NCBI GenBank assembly: GCA_007570785.1
Contig: ML660211.1
Span: 6,128,491 to 6,192,490 of the forward strand
Length of the DNA stretch: 64,000 nucleotides
DNA from: Antilocapra americana
Taxonomy: Eukaryota > Chordata > Mammalia > Artiodactyla > Antilocapridae
Reading direction: 5' to 3'
Position numbers and translations under genes: made by a program. This document shows positions 44,589 through 57,785 of the stretch, piece by piece (the first letter of the stretch is position 1; each line of letters opens with the position of its first letter). The notes beneath the pieces were generated by a model. It did no database searches and was not told the DNA's origin. It was given only the letters and a program-made list of their open reading frames with translations.

Positions 44589-45453
44589 AATATAATGTTA
44601 TTTTATAACACATTTGTAATGTTTCTTAGCCATGTGTTAAATACTTTTACTTAAACTGATTATTTTTCATAGTAACTAAATGAATTAATAACATCTTAGA
44701 AGCAATAAAACAACAATTTTTTTTATGTGCAGGAAGTCCATGAGTCACCTAGGGAGAATTGAATGGCTGAGGCTGAAACCCCCAAGACAAGAGGATCCAC
44801 TTTAAAGACAGATCCAGGAAAAAAAAAAAAAAAAAAGGCTCATTTGGGACTTTCAACTGGAGGATAGATATTAATAAGAATAATGTATATCTTTCATCTG
44901 CATATCTGAAATATTTGAAAGGTAAGTGTATGGTCTCAATTATATTCAAGTGAGGGAAATGATGCTCAGAGTTTTATAGAACTTGTGTTAAGAATATTGG
45001 GCAAGTAAGATAGCAGTCTTCTTTCAAATTCTAGTAGATTCACCTCAAAGTCTATTTTGTTTTCAGAAAAGTAGAGTTTAAGTCAGTGAAATAAATTATC
45101 AAAAATTGAAGACAGCATTATAACCCAGTCCTACACTCACTCCATGATATGGACATGCTTTTCAAGACAAAACAGGGTCTTGAATATTAAAAATATACAC
45201 TCCTGTAAAATACAGTGAGAGACATTTTCAGTTTCAAGCTATAATGTACCAGAGTCATTTCTTAGTTAAGCATCATGTGTGGCTTGCTCCATAGCACTCA
45301 AGATCAAGACTGACCATGTTATTGTATTTCTATAGAATAAATGACAAAGGATTACAGCCACTAACTATGAGAAGCATCAAGCCCGTTACATTTTCTAGAC
45401 GATCTTCTGTCTTCTAGATAGTTGGTAAAACACTGATTGTGAATGGTTCAAGC
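44589..45453. other. Unassigned, with a poly-A tract
   Basis: A pure A run of about 18 bases lies at 44,819-44,836, left by an unidentified insertion or arisen locally. No gene seen. Confidence 0.45.
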
Positions 45454-45580
45454 AGTGTCAGTTGCTCAGTCATGTCTGACTATTTGTGACCGCAAGAACT
45501 GCAGCCCACCAGGCTCCTCTGTCAATGGAATTCTCCAGGCAAGAAAACTGAAGTGAATTGCCATTCCCTTCTCCAGAAAG
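45454..45580 (-). mobile_element. Bov-A SINE, headless, antisense
   Basis: 'gttgctcagtcatgtctgac', 'ctgcagcccaccaggctcct', 'ttgccattcccttctccaga'. Confidence 0.8.
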
Positions 45581-46231
45581 GTTCAAAATGATACCTTATT
45601 TCTCCTCTCAAAGGCTGGCTGTATGTGTACCTGCTAGGACTCTACATACTTTTACATGAATCTACTCCATCACATTCATCCTGAAATGAGTTTTTAGAAA
45701 CACTTTTACTGTTTCAGCTCTGCATGGCAATCTGAAGAAGGGAGAGGGTACAGGCTGCACCAAAATTTTGTTCAATTCAAATGAAAGTGCATCTGGTTTT
45801 GGAACACTCAGCTGAAGGTTTTGGTCTCTAGATCTTTAAGGTGATTTTCTCTGACTTAAATTCCTAAATCTTATGTTTTACTAACTATATATAGTTCAAA
45901 ATAGTGCTAATATAACTGAAATGGAATCAAATAACAATCTAGCATGAGCTTTGAATCCATATCCAGGAAGAACTTCATCAAATTTTAGGACCATATGGTA
46001 AAAATATAAATATCAATTAGCAGTCAAGGACTACTTTATTGATGAGGGTTTTAATTTAACAAATACTCCAAAACAAACAATATATTGCAAATAATCTAAC
46101 ATAATTTTAATTTTTAAAAATCTGTTAGCAAAGAGAAACACAGGTGAAGAGTCAAACATGAATTCTGAACTGAATATTAGACTTTGAAAATTGCTTTGCT
46201 TTGATTTCCAACTCATTATTCATTATAGATT
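45581..46231. other. Unique DNA
   Basis: No feature seen. Confidence 0.5.
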
Positions 46232-46444
46232 TGTGCTGTGTTCAGTTGCTCAGTTGTGTCCAACTCTTTGCAACCTCATGGACCGTAGCCCTCCAGACTC
46301 CTCTATCCATGGAATTTTCCAAGCAAGAATACTGGAGAGGATTATCATTTCCTACTCCAGTGGATCTACCTGACCCAGGGATTGAACCTGAATCTTTTGT
46401 GTCTCCTCCATTGGCAAGTGGATCCTTTACAAATGCACCACCTA
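46232..46444 (-). mobile_element. Bov-tA SINE, antisense
   Basis: 'gttgctcagttgtgtccaac', 'ctccatccatgg'-like 'ctctatccatggaattttcc', 'acctgacccagggattgaac' and a worn head 'tcctttacaaatgcaccacc'. Confidence 0.88.
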
Positions 46445-47082
46445 TTCATTTATCTCCAACCTGTGATACCTCATATATGGCATATGCAACCCTGGTTAGT
46501 AATATTTAAATACTATTTCAATATTGAGCTCTGTTACTCTCAAGGACTCTTTTTCACCTTAAGAAAAGGTTTTCTTATCTGGCACACTATCTAGGAGTTT
46601 AAGGATACTGTCCATTTGGGGCTAGAGTTTGAAGTTCAGCACTCAATTGCTGTATTCAATATGGCCTATTATTTTTTCTTCTTTTTCCATTCTTATCAGA
46701 TCACCAAAATTAGAATGCCTTAGGAAACTACCCTGGCAAAATTAATCCTTGTGTAATAAAGAATCAGGAGGAGTCTTATCCATTTATTTATGTATGTGTT
46801 TGTTTAATAAATACCTAAGTTTTATTATCTTAGTATCTGTGAAGTATGCTCAGAGTACTTTGAAAAAGGTAGCATTCAGAGTGTCCAGTCATCATCAACT
46901 ATAAATAATACAGTATAATTTATATTCATCAGAAATTTTAAAATGAATGATAATAACATGAGGAATAAAATTAATTCAGTTTTGTATTTTATTTCTCTCT
47001 ATAAAAGCTATTTATCCAAAGATTCTTATCGAATCTAGCCAAATTGGCACTAAGTGCATGATAGTTTTTGAAATAGTGTTCT
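46445..47082. other. Unique DNA
   Basis: No feature seen. Confidence 0.5.
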
Positions 47083-47315
47083 AATCCCATTATGGCTTCC
47101 CTGGTGTCTTAGACAGAAAATAACCCTCTTGCAATGCAGGAGACCTAGGTTCGATACCTGGGTTGGGAAGAACCCCTGGACAGGGGCATGGCAACCCACT
47201 CTAGTATGCCTGGAGAATCCCCTTGGACAGAGGAGCCTGGTAGGCTACAGTCCATGGGGTCACAAAGATTGGACATGACTGAGTAACTAAACACAGCACA
47301 CAGCAATCCCATCAT
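47083..47315 (+). mobile_element. Bov-tA SINE with 11-bp target-site duplication
   Basis: Body 47,094-47,304: 'ggcttccctggtgtcttaga', 'ctaggttcgatacctgggtt', 'ggcaacccactctagtatgc', 'ggtaggctacagtccatggg'. Flanks aatcccattat (47,083-47,093) and aatcccatcat (47,305-47,315) differ at one base. Confidence 0.92.
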
Positions 47316-47758
47316 ACACAGATTTTATTTTAGCTTCTAAATACATAAAAACATTTTTGCATAATCTAATGGTAAGTGATTAACTAATGTGAAGTCTCCT
47401 TAAAATCAGATACATAAAAGTAAACAGCATGGTAAGGGTAAAGAACAAAAAATGCATTTTAATCAGGATTTATGATTCCCTTGGCATCAACTACTCATTA
47501 TCTCCATTTCATTCAGTAGGACAAAAATATAAAATAATCAATGTAATTAACTTTGACTATGTAATATTTCTGTCTATAGTGTTATCAAATCAAGTAATAT
47601 ATATATTAACTAGTATTCAATGATTTTTTAAAATATGTTACAATAAACAATTTCCTCTACTTCAGGAAATATGTTAAGAGTGTTTTATCCTTTCTTAGGT
47701 TTGAACCAAGCATCTCATACAAGACTGAAAATATCAAGAAACCATGACAATAAAAGCT

Positions 47759-47761
<3 letters not shown>
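47316..47761. other. Unique DNA
   Basis: No feature seen. Confidence 0.5.

Positions 47762-47798
<37 letters not shown>
47762..47798. repeat. (CA)n microsatellite, about 18 units
   Basis: Uninterrupted AC dinucleotides; an obvious length-polymorphism candidate. Confidence 0.95.
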
Positions 47799-47801
<3 letters not shown>

Positions 47802-48639
47802 CCACAAGTACATAATCCTCTTATGTGTGAACATTCAACTTAAATTTTTTTTTTCACAGACCTGTTTCCTCACTCTTAGAGATTCAAGAGGCAAGAAAAA
47901 CTTGTGTGCTGTGCCATGTTTTTTAAAAAAATCACATTTCCAAATTTTGTAGACATGCCATGGAATAAAGGAATAGTATTTTAGAATTCATTTATTTAAA
48001 TCTGGGAGAATGTGTAGTTTGACCATACAACAAAGGCCAGTTCTGCTATAGGTAGATGATTAGAAATGCTTTGTGGAAAGCAGGCAGCTGGAATGTTTGA
48101 AACCACTGGTATATAGAATGCAGGTTTAAAGCAATCCTCAGCAAACCTGTGTGCCTGTATTCAATAAAACACGACCATTTAAAATTATACATAAAGTCAC
48201 TGGCCCATGCCTGAAAGAAAAAGGATGTGTATTACTTACCTGTAGACCCTAATAGACTGCCATACACAGAGTGGTCATCAAACTCACAAATCAAATTATA
48301 AAATCAACCTTACAGATATTTATAATCAAGCAGATTACTAAATTCTATCCTGGTTCCAAATGTGAATAAAATATCCCCTTCCCTACTCATATCAAGGATT
48401 TTGTGATATGACAATGTAGTTAGTTGCCTTTGCTGACTTTATATAAAATGCTATCTCTACGTTATATCCATGATTAGCTATGCTGTTTTTAAAGTACAAA
48501 GCAATAAATTCCAATCAATAATCAGTACCTTTTACATAAAATTACCTCTTCCTTCCTGGTGAATGGGTATTACTAACTATAGTAAGCAACTAAAGGTGTT
48601 CTCTCAATATCCCCATACCTTGAATATTTAATCAATACC
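47799..48639. other. Unique DNA
   Basis: No feature seen. Confidence 0.5.
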
Positions 48640-49075
48640 AGTGTAGGTACTGATGTGAAAGGACTTTGCACATGAAATTAAGATTTACTCATTGGGTGAA
48701 TTTAAGCTAGAAGTGTAGACAGGATATTGCAGGTTGGCCCAATACAGTTACTTCCATCCTTAAAATGAAAAAAAAAAAAGTGAGTCAGATACACGAGGAA
48801 GAAGAAAGCAAAGGAAAGATGAAGCACGTGGGGAGATCAGAGAGATCTAAACCATCAGGACTTGACATACTGTTATTGGTTTTGAAATGGAGAAAAGGAT
48901 GACAAACTGAGGAAAGCAGACAGCCTCTAGAAAATGAGAATGACCCCTGGATGACAGCCAGAAAGAAAACAGGGACCAAGGTTCTACAATTCCTCCCACC
49001 ACCACCCCAGGACTGAATTCAGCCTCCTGCTTGATGAACTTGAGAGCAAATTCTTTCCTAAATCTTCCAGCAAGA
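48640..49075 (+). mobile_element. MLT1-type (MaLR) LTR
   Basis: 'actttgcacatgaaattaag', 'ggatattgcaggttggccca', 'gacccctggatgacagccag', 'ggactgaattcagcctcctgcttgatgaacttg' and 'aagcacagcc' follow an MLT1-like LTR in the sense direction. A short A run at 48,768-48,779 is internal. Confidence 0.55.
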
Positions 49076-49454
49076 AGCACAGCCTTCTCTGAGAACTCAG
49101 CTGTGGATTTCATTAAGGTAGAATTTAAATACAAATACACATTTAATATACAATATTAAATGAATACACCAAGATACTTATATAAGCTGACTTTAACATT
49201 AACCTATAGTTTACATTACATCAGAAGATAAATCACTGAATATGATGTATTCCTTCATGAGAAATGCATTTAACACATTTTTAAATGATGAAGAATATAA
49301 TGAGAAACAAAATTTAAAAATGTATTATCAAGGCAAAAATTGCAGCATGAAAAGTTGTTTCAGCAAGGAAGACTATTCAGACTGTCAACTTAAAAATATT
49401 CACAATCCAAAAGTTGAGAGTTTTGTATTATTCAGTAGGAATTTTTAGGACTTC
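49076..49454. other. Unique AT-rich DNA
   Basis: Holds a 68-codon frame (49,242-49,448, plus) without recognisable domain. Nothing else seen. Confidence 0.45.
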
Positions 49455-49940
49455 AAGACTGAGAGGTAGTATCTCAAGTAACCCTAAGAGAACTGCTTTG
49501 AGGAGGTGAGAGCAAGAGCCAGGTTACATAAAAGTTTTGCAACAAAAGGCAGTTAGTCTGACCCTCAAAAGATTATTGCTCATTAAGGAGAACCAGATAG
49601 CTCAAGTTAAGGAATTTAGCACTTTCTGTGTATGGGGAAACGCAAGAGCCTGGGCTAACTGAAGTCATCCTTTTGATATGCATCTCAGCTAACTGAGACA
49701 AGTACCCTGTGTTTTCACATCCTGAGCTTTCTCAGGGCTCACTGTAGCACATGGCTACAGTCTAATGGCTGCTAAATGGCAGATATTCTTTCTGTCCTGA
49801 GTCCCTACAGGGCTCACCAGTTCATTACTCGTGGTTGCAATGGCTGATGACTGTAATGTTCTTTATTTACTGTTACGGCAGAAAATATTCCATTTCTCAA
49901 GACTACTGCAATAGAGGACAAACTGAACTTTCCACATAAA
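49455..49940. mobile_element. Possible LTR-retrotransposon segment, family unresolved
   Basis: The GC-richer stretch with 'acttcaagactgagaggtag', 'gaatttagcactttctgtgtatgggg', 'tgatatgcatctcagctaac' and 'ttctttctgtcctgagtccc' reminds me of ruminant LTR-element sequence, but no LTR ends, poly-A signal or gag/pol frame could be set. The strand is not assigned. Confidence 0.3.
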
Positions 49941-49950
49941 CTCGGACAAT

Positions 49951-50158
49951 GTGAAAGTGAAAGTGTTAGTTGCTCAGTCATGTCCCCCTCTTTGCGACCC
50001 CGTGGTCCCGCTAGGCTCCTTTGTCCATGGAATTCTCCAGGCAAGAATATTGGGGTGGGTTGCCATTTCCTTCTCCAGAGGATCTTCCCGACCCAGGGAT
50101 CAAACCTGGGTCTTTTGCATTGCAGGCAGATTCTTTACCATCTGAGCCACTAGGGAAG
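49951..50158 (-). mobile_element. Bov-tA SINE, antisense
   Basis: 'gttagttgctcagtcatgtc', 'ccatggaattctccaggcaa', 'cttcccgacccagggatcaa' and the head 'ttctttaccatctgagccac'. Close to consensus apart from a short deletion in the left part. Confidence 0.92.
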
Positions 50159-53100
50159 GAAAGTAGGACAGGAGGAGCTGTAAGCACTGGATGAATTAGT
50201 GAGAAAGGTTTGGAGGATGTCACGGGAAAGTTGATCAATGTGATGTGTCAAATGACCACACTGTGTCATTTCCTTGTTTACAAGCGTCTTTCTCCCTGAT
50301 TAGGTTCACCTGTGTTTGCTAGTTGGCAACCATCCAGCTAGGCTCCTATCTTCCCAAAGATACTGAAGAATAGGGGTGCTACCTCTTTAGATATTTCCAG
50401 GTGAAAGAGATGGTTCCCACATACTGGAGAAAGAAATTTCCTGAGTTGTGAAACTGACAAGACACTGAGAGAAGACATACCTATATTTCAAAGAGCCCTC
50501 AAAGAATTCACAATGACCAGTTTTCTAGAGTAAATGCTCTGAGAAAAAGTAGATCAGTATTCCATAGTAAGGAAAAACTCTATCTCAAGCTGATAAGAAC
50601 AATCATGATTAGTATTCTAAGGCCTCAATGCTGAACTAAACAGTTAAATTATGACCACATTCATATATTACAAATTCTATTTTAACATATAACAAGTATG
50701 TCCTATATAATGTTATCAGGTCTGATTCTATTGTAAATGCAACAAAGGAAAACCAATAAAATTTGGAAAATAATCTAATGCTGTGATATTTCCACCACTT
50801 TTCAGTATAGCCCTAATCTATCACTAAATTTAGTTCACTATTGTGAACTCTGATGAGATTTAAAAACGCATCCTAAGTAATACTGAAGTATTACTACAGT
50901 GCATCGATGAGTGTAGTCTTAGGCAATGCTCCTACTATCCTGACCTAGTACAAAACACCAAGTCATTCCTCTAAGGAAATGCAGGATTTTAATCTGTTAG
51001 CCATTCCATTTGATAGATATTTTTATGTTTTTAATTATTCAACATTTCTTAGTTATTTTACTTACAAAGATCTTTCATAAAATTTTATAGTGAAAATGCC
51101 ATAAATAAAGGTAGTTATAGACTATCAGATATAATTAAATGAACACATGCTTTAAATCTGTCATGTGATCAGCATTTGGAATGCTAATATGATTTGTCAA
51201 ATAACAAAATAGAATGTAGTACTCTAGAATAAGCATATGTATGTTTGTGAGGACACACAGTTATCTCCCTAAATATAGAAACTAGATTAATTTTTTCTTT
51301 CTCAGTTTAATAGGCATTAATGCCTTTATTATATTTGGAATGACTATCATTCTAATATCATTAAGTACACAATGCATGAATAGACTAAAAAGAATATATT
51401 TTAAAACAGAAACTCTATTTAAAAAGATGCAGATGGCATATTATTGTACTTGTAGCAGGCATCATGGATTCAGTCATTGTTGCTGGTTACATGTTGCTAT
51501 TATATCATATAATTTAATGACAGTATGATTTTTTTATGTTCAGAAAACATGGTGCATAATGAAAAGTATAATATAATCCTGTTCTCATTCATGCTATTCT
51601 TAATAGTTTTTCCCATGATCTAGATCATTAATAAGATTAAATGTGCCATTCCCAGCACACTGATAGCTAGGCATTCTTGAGTGTACTTAGCATGTATTTC
51701 AAATATCTTGTGTTCAGTCTAAAGCTATGCTGGATCAAAATGGTAGCAGCTAGACTCTCATGGCTTTCTTATTTGAAAACTTAAATTAAAAAAATTAAAC
51801 ATCTGTCCCAAGTTGCACTGACTGCTCTGCAAGTGCCTGATGACCAACTGGCTAGTAGCTACAATATCAGCAATATTTTCTTTATTAATGAAAGTTCCAT
51901 TAGACAGTATCAGTTGATGGAACATGCTTGCCAAATCAGTTTGACAGGCTACAGGCATGTGAAATATAGCCTATTATTTTATTTTGTGTAAATATAATGT
52001 AAAACTTAAGACAAAAATATGAGTGGAGCTCATTTATGCAATTAAATGATTTTTGAGGCAAGTGATTTTTGATATAAGGAAAAAGAAAAGTATAAGAACT
52101 TCCTCCACCAGCTGATATACATATTATTCTGTAAGTAGTTTTTCCCAAACAACAAATGCAAATACCAGTCACTGAACTCTCAAGCAGTAATCACTTGGGA
52201 ACTAGCAAGTGATATCACTACAGAATTCCAAAACTCAAATTATCATGTCACCTTAAATTAATTTAATCATTTTCCTCATTTTGTTTTATAACATGGACTA
52301 CTTTGGTGATCTTGAGGTGAGAAAGACAGTGCCATAAAGTCAAAAATTGTCTTGTCCAAAATGACACTAATACTTTAATTAAGTATAATCTGTAGCCCTT
52401 CCTCTTCCATTCTAAAATATTTCTTTCCCAAGCTATGGTGAAATAAAAATAGCAAAAATGTAGTAAAAACCCAGAACTAATGTCAAAATTATAAAACTGA
52501 CTTTTTTGTGTGAAACATATAGGTACTCTGTAATATGTGGAAAACATACAAACATATATACCCATGCTGAATCTGAATAGCAGTCTAAAGTTTTATGTTG
52601 CAAACTGAGGCTAATTTTTCTCCCTTAGTATTTCTGGTCACCATGTCTAAAAGCAACATACTTACTGAGGCATAATAAAGTCTGAGGAAAATAAACATCT
52701 ACTGTCATGAATTCCAATACCTTGTGAAAACAGCACTTTCTTAACCAAAAACATGCCCAATTCTTTGATATCTATCAATTTGTTATACAGCTCCATGACT
52801 TAAACACTGTCAGCCAGCTGCAAATTAATGTATATCTGAATCTGTCTCCTATGCTGTACACAGCCTTGAGGAACAGCTGAACAAGTGTTTTCCTTAAACA
52901 TGAAAGAAGGAAGCTTATGTGAAATACACCCTACTTGTTTTCAACATCGATTCCATTAATCAAACCAGAATTGTGGGTTATTATGTTTAGTCAATGTATA
53001 GCCACAGGCTCTGAAAGATGACTTTCACTTCACATATCACCGTACTACTTTTTCAAGTCCAGTATGTAATTATATCTACATTTTAATGTTCTATTTTCTA

Positions 53101-54065
53101 TTTCACCTATTTTTTTTCCCACCTGGCACTATTCTTGCCCAGAAAGATGTTATAACTTTTGTCCTTAGCAATTTGATCAGAGTTGCTAAAAATGTATTTC
53201 TCAGTCTTCTTCGCTGGTAAGCAATCTTCTCTCTGAGGAGGTATTTGCACACAAGTCAACTGAGTCTAGATCTGAGTGCTTCTCAGCAAGTCCTCCTACT
53301 GGTGAACAACTCAGCAGTCTAATTACATTTATAATTAGAATATAAATTATAGAAATGTTGTAATCTTTCTTGGGCAGGACAAAGCCCAAACTATCTAGGA
53401 AATACACAATGCATTTTCACAATATTCTGTATAACAAGAGAGTTCTGAACAGTAAGGAGAAGTTTATAGATAATTATTAATAGTTCTATAATGTTAATAC
53501 CTTTTGGTCTTTATTTTTCATAAACCAGCTTGCATGAACACCTGAATTACATCTTTACTCAGATGTGTGTTAAATTGGGAATAACTTCTAAGGAAATGTT
53601 GAAGTTCAGTATATAATAGGCTTCAACATGCACTGAAATATCACTGATTATTCACTAACAATGATAGGCAACTCTAAATGTTCTGAATTCAGGAGGAACT
53701 CTTAAAGAAACTTGCCTGAGTATAACTTATTTTTAGATGCAGATTACTTAGTTTAATGATTATTACATCATTAAGACATTTTAAGACAATTCAAAACAAT
53801 AAAATCAATAATGTGTATATATACATTATCTGTACTGAGTACACAATAACAAAAATTCATTGAATATTCAAAATTATAATTTATAGTAATTTTTGGTCAC
53901 TTTTAAGTATTATTAGAATTAGGAAAAATTTATTCCAATCTAAACAATATTAAAATGGTCAGCAAAAAATTTAAAGCATGAATCATATTAATATGATTTT
54001 AAAAGAATGGAAAAAATAAAATATAGAATTAAGATAACATATGACACATAGATAAAACTGCATGT
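50159..54065. other. Longest repeat-poor stretch of the window
   Basis: 3.9 kb of AT-rich sequence in which I recognise no repeat family, RNA gene or coding frame; the longest frame (100 codons, minus, 52,263-52,565) has no domain. If the window holds a conserved non-coding element, this is a reasonable place to look. Confidence 0.45.
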
Positions 54066-54170
54066 GTGCATGATAAGTCACTTCAGCAGTGTCCAACTCT
54101 TTGTGACCCTATGGACCATAGCCCGCTAGGCTCTTTTCTCCATGGGATTCTCCAGGCAAGAAAACTGGAG
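54066..54170 (-). mobile_element. Bov-A SINE, antisense, target of the L1-BT insertion
   Basis: 'cttcagcagtgtccaactctttg', 'tccatgggattctccaggca' then 'agaaaactggag', where the L1 interrupts it. Its continuation ('aagaatactgga...gacctcctctag') is found at 62,108-62,142 beyond the L1. Confidence 0.8.
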
Positions 54171-55823
54171 AAGGATGCAGTCCCAAGATGGTAGAGGAAT
54201 AGGATGGGGAGACCATTTTCTCCCCTACAAATTCATCAAAAGTTCATTTGAATGCGGAACAACTTCTGCAAAACAACTTCTGAATACCAGGCACCTAGAA
54301 AGGCAGCCTATTCTCCTTGGAAAGAGGTAGGAAAAAATATAAGAGAAAAAGAGAGACAAAAGAGTTAGGGACAGAGACCCATCCTGGGGAGGGAGTGATC
54401 AGGGAGGAGTTTCCAAACAGTAGGAAACCCTCTCACAGGTTAGATGTGGGGAGTTTTGGAATCTCAAAGGGCAACATAACTGGGAGAAGAAGAAAAACAT
54501 AATATGTGCCTAACTGCAACTGCCAGCAGAAAAGTAGCCCAGACGCTAGTGTCCATCAGTAGTGAGTGGGGAATGGACAGGGAGGTGCAGACTGCATAAT
54601 CCGTACTTAAGGTAAGCACCAGGCTTGAATGCCCTGAGGGCAATCTGAGAGAGCTAATGTGAGATAGCAATCCAAAATGTGAGATCACCAGACAGAAAAA
54701 AAAAAAAAAAAAAAACCCTTTCTCACAAAGGGTTCTATCGGGCAGCCTGGCCTGCTCACAGAACAAAGGACTGAGGGAATACCAAAGGAGAGCTATGTAT
54801 AGGTCCCTGTCCCTCACCAGAGGCAAAGAGGCAGGCTTGTGACAGCCAGAGCCAGAAGGCAAGGAGCTGCTACAATCTCAGCCCCAGAGACCCACATCCT
54901 CCACCAAAGTGTGAGCAGGCTCCTGGTTGCTAACCATGTCTTCCTGGGATCCTGGACAGTTGACAGTTGATCCTGGACAGGAAGGTCACAGCCCTAGATC
55001 AGCTCCCCAGAGGAGATACACAGCACATCTGAGACTTGTGCTCTTGTGGCATACCAAGGAAACTGAGCGGCAGGGACCAGAAAGGTGATTAAGATGCACA
55101 GCCCAACTGGGACAGTGTGCTCACAAAACACCTGGTCACCTGAGCTACTCAGACCTGGGAAAGGCACAGAATGCATGCCCAACTGAGTCTGTGCCCTTGA
55201 GGAGTACCTGAGAACCTGAGTGGCATAGACCTGGGAAGTGCATGAACCCCAGGGCCTGCTTTGGGCAGTGTCCTTACAGAGAGTGCCTTGGAGCCTGAGC
55301 AGTGTAGACCTGGAAAGCACACACTGTCATGAGCTGGGGCGAACCCAGTGTGGTCCATACACTTTGGGCACTTCCCACACATGCCAGTGATATTTGTTTG
55401 CAGTGCCCCTCCCTCTCCACAACACAACTGAACAAGTGAGCCTAAATAAGTGTCCATATCCCACCCACCCCCCTCCTTGTCAGGGTGGGAATTAGATACT
55501 GAAAAGACATGCAGAAGAAAACAAAATAAACAAAGAAGAGGGAACCACTTTGGAAGTGACAGGTGCAACAAATTAAAACACTGTAGTTAGCATTGACTAA
55601 GCATTGGAGGGGGCTTACAGACCTTGAAAATCAGTACAAGCTGGAACAAGGAACTATCTGAAACTGAACTGACCCCACACTGCCCACAACAGCTCCAGAG
55701 AAATTCCTAGATATATGTTTACTATTATCACTTTTTAATTAAAAAATTAAGTCCTTTCTTATTCCTTTAATATTCATTTTTATAACCTATTACCTTACAA
55801 AAAAGATCCTGCTTTTAAAGCAA

Positions 55824-55860
<37 letters not shown>

Positions 55861-56440
55861 CTTTTGTGATTGATTTTGTTTTGTATTTTTAACATTCTAT
55901 TTTTGAGAGTCTAACCTCTACTCTAGATTTTGAATCTTTGCTCTTTGGTATTTGTTATCAATCCTGTACCTTTAAGAATTTAATCTTCAGTATCCATTTT
56001 CATGTAGGGGTGTGATTACTGGTTTGATTGTTCTCTCCACTTTTGACTCTCCCTTTTCTCCCCAATGTCACCTCTATCTTCTCCCTCCCCCCTTCTCTTC
56101 TCTACTTAACTCTGTGAATCTCTCTGGGTGTTCCAGGCTGTGGAAAACACTTAGGGAGTTGATTACTGGCTAGATTGCTCTCTACCCTTTAAACTTCCCT
56201 GTTCTCTTCTTGGTCACTTCTATCTCCCTCCTCCCTCTTCTCTGCTCCATGTAACTCTGTGCACCTCTCTGGGTGTCCCTCACTGTGGAGAATTGTTTCA
56301 CCATTAACCAAGATGTTTTATCATCTGTGCTGTATAGATGGAGAAGTCTTGAGGCTACTGTAAGAATAAGACTGAAAGTCAGAGGCAGGAGGCTTAACTC
56401 CAAAACTTGAGAGTATTGGAGAACTCCTGATTCCAGGGAA
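54171..56440 (+). promoter_or_regulatory. L1-BT 5' UTR (relic promoter region)
   Basis: By position this is the internal-promoter region of the L1. It starts 'aaggatgcagtcccaagatgg', has a 21-base A run at 54,696-54,716, several imperfect repeats of 'cctgagc...gtagacctggga' between 55,140 and 55,320, and a pyrimidine-rich segment from 55,900 to 56,250. Promoter activity is known for intact L1 5' UTRs; for this copy it is inference. Confidence 0.55.
55829..55859. repeat. (AT)n microsatellite in the L1 5' region
   Basis: About 15 uninterrupted AT units. Confidence 0.95.
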
Positions 56441-57735
56441 CATGAATAGACAAGAGCTCATCCAAAAGCCTCCATACTTACACTGAAACCAAGCTCAAAC
56501 AAAGAGCCAACAAATCCAGAGCAAGACATACAACATTAATTCTCCAGCAAAGCAGGAACACAGCCCTGAGCATTGAAAGACAGGCTGCCCAAAGCCATGC
56601 CAAACCCATAGACACCCCAAAACTCTCTACTGGACACTTTATTGCACTTGAGAGAGAAGAGATCCAGCTCAACCCACCAGAACACAGACACAAGCTCCCC
56701 TAACCAGAAAACCTTGACAAGCCACTAGTCCAAACCCACCCACAGAGAGCAGGCTCCACAATAAAGAGGAATCATGAACTTCCAGCCTACATAAAGGGCA
56801 GCCAAAACACACCAATCTAAACAAAATGAAAAGGTAGAGAAATATTCATTAGGTAAAGGAACGTGATAAATGCCCGCCAAACCAAACCAAAGAGGAGGAG
56901 ATAGGGAGTCTACATGAAAAAGAATTCAGAATAATGATAGTAAAGATGATCCAATATCTTTAATACAAAACAGAGTTACAGATAAATAGATTAGAGACAA
57001 GGATTGAGAAGATGCAAGGAATGTTTAACAAGGACCTAGAAAAAAATGAGTCAGTCAATAATGAATAATGCAATAACTGAGATCAGAAGCACTCTGGAGG
57101 GAGCCAACAGTAGAATAACTGAGGCAGAAGATAGGATAAGTGAGGTGGAAGATAGAATGGTGGAAATAAATGAAGCAGAGAGGAAAAACGACTTAAAAGA
57201 AATGAGGAAAACCTCAGAGACCTCTGGACAATGTTAAATGCCCCAGCATTCAAATCATAGGACACACAGAAGAAGAAGACAGAAAGAAAAGGCATGAGAA
57301 AATACTTGAAGAGATAATAGTTGAAAACTTCCCTAAAATGAGGAAGGAAATAGCCACCCAAGTCCAAGAAACCCAGACAGATCCAAACAGGATAAACCCA
57401 AGGTGAAACACCCCAAGACACACATTAATCAAACTAACAAAGATCAAATACAAAGAACAAATATTAAAAGCAAAAGGGAAAAGCAACAAATAACACACAA
57501 GGGGATCCCCAGGATAACAGCTGATCTTTCAATACAGACTCTTCAGGCCAGAAGGGAATGGCAGGATATGCTTAAAGTGATGAAAGAGAAAAACCTTCAG
57601 CCCAGATTCCTATACCCAGCAGGGATCTCATTCAAATGTGAAGGAGAAATCAAAAGCTTTACAGACAAGCAAAAACTATAGAATTCAGTACTATCAAACC
57701 AGCACTTCAACAAATGCTAAGGGATCTTCTCTAGA
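56441..57735 (+). pseudogene. L1-BT ORF1 relic
   Basis: ORF1p is the RNA-binding chaperone of the L1 particle. The best readable parts are a coiled-coil segment (57,046-57,180, with ITEAEDRISEVEDRMVEIN), an RRM-like part in another frame (IIGHTEEEDRKK, EEIIVENFPKM, 57,255-57,345) and the C-terminal domain (TLQARREWQDMLKVMKEKN and FTDKQKL, 57,535-57,680). At least three frame shifts and several stops lie between them. The start codon was not identified. Confidence 0.75.
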
Positions 57736-57785
57736 CAGGAAACACAGAAAGGGTGTATAAACTGAAACTCAAAACAACAAAGTAA

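Noticed and set aside
54464..54862. 132-codon minus-strand frame
   Set aside because: It lies antisense in the L1-BT 5' UTR and includes a Phe run made by the poly-A tract at 54,696-54,716.
55149..55571. 140-codon minus-strand frame
   Set aside because: Antisense shadow of the GC-richer L1-BT 5' UTR; no domain is visible and codon use does not look protein-like.
57083..57421. 112-codon minus-strand frame rich in Phe and Leu
   Set aside because: Reverse-strand shadow of the A-rich L1 ORF1 relic; apparent membrane segments come from poly-purine composition.
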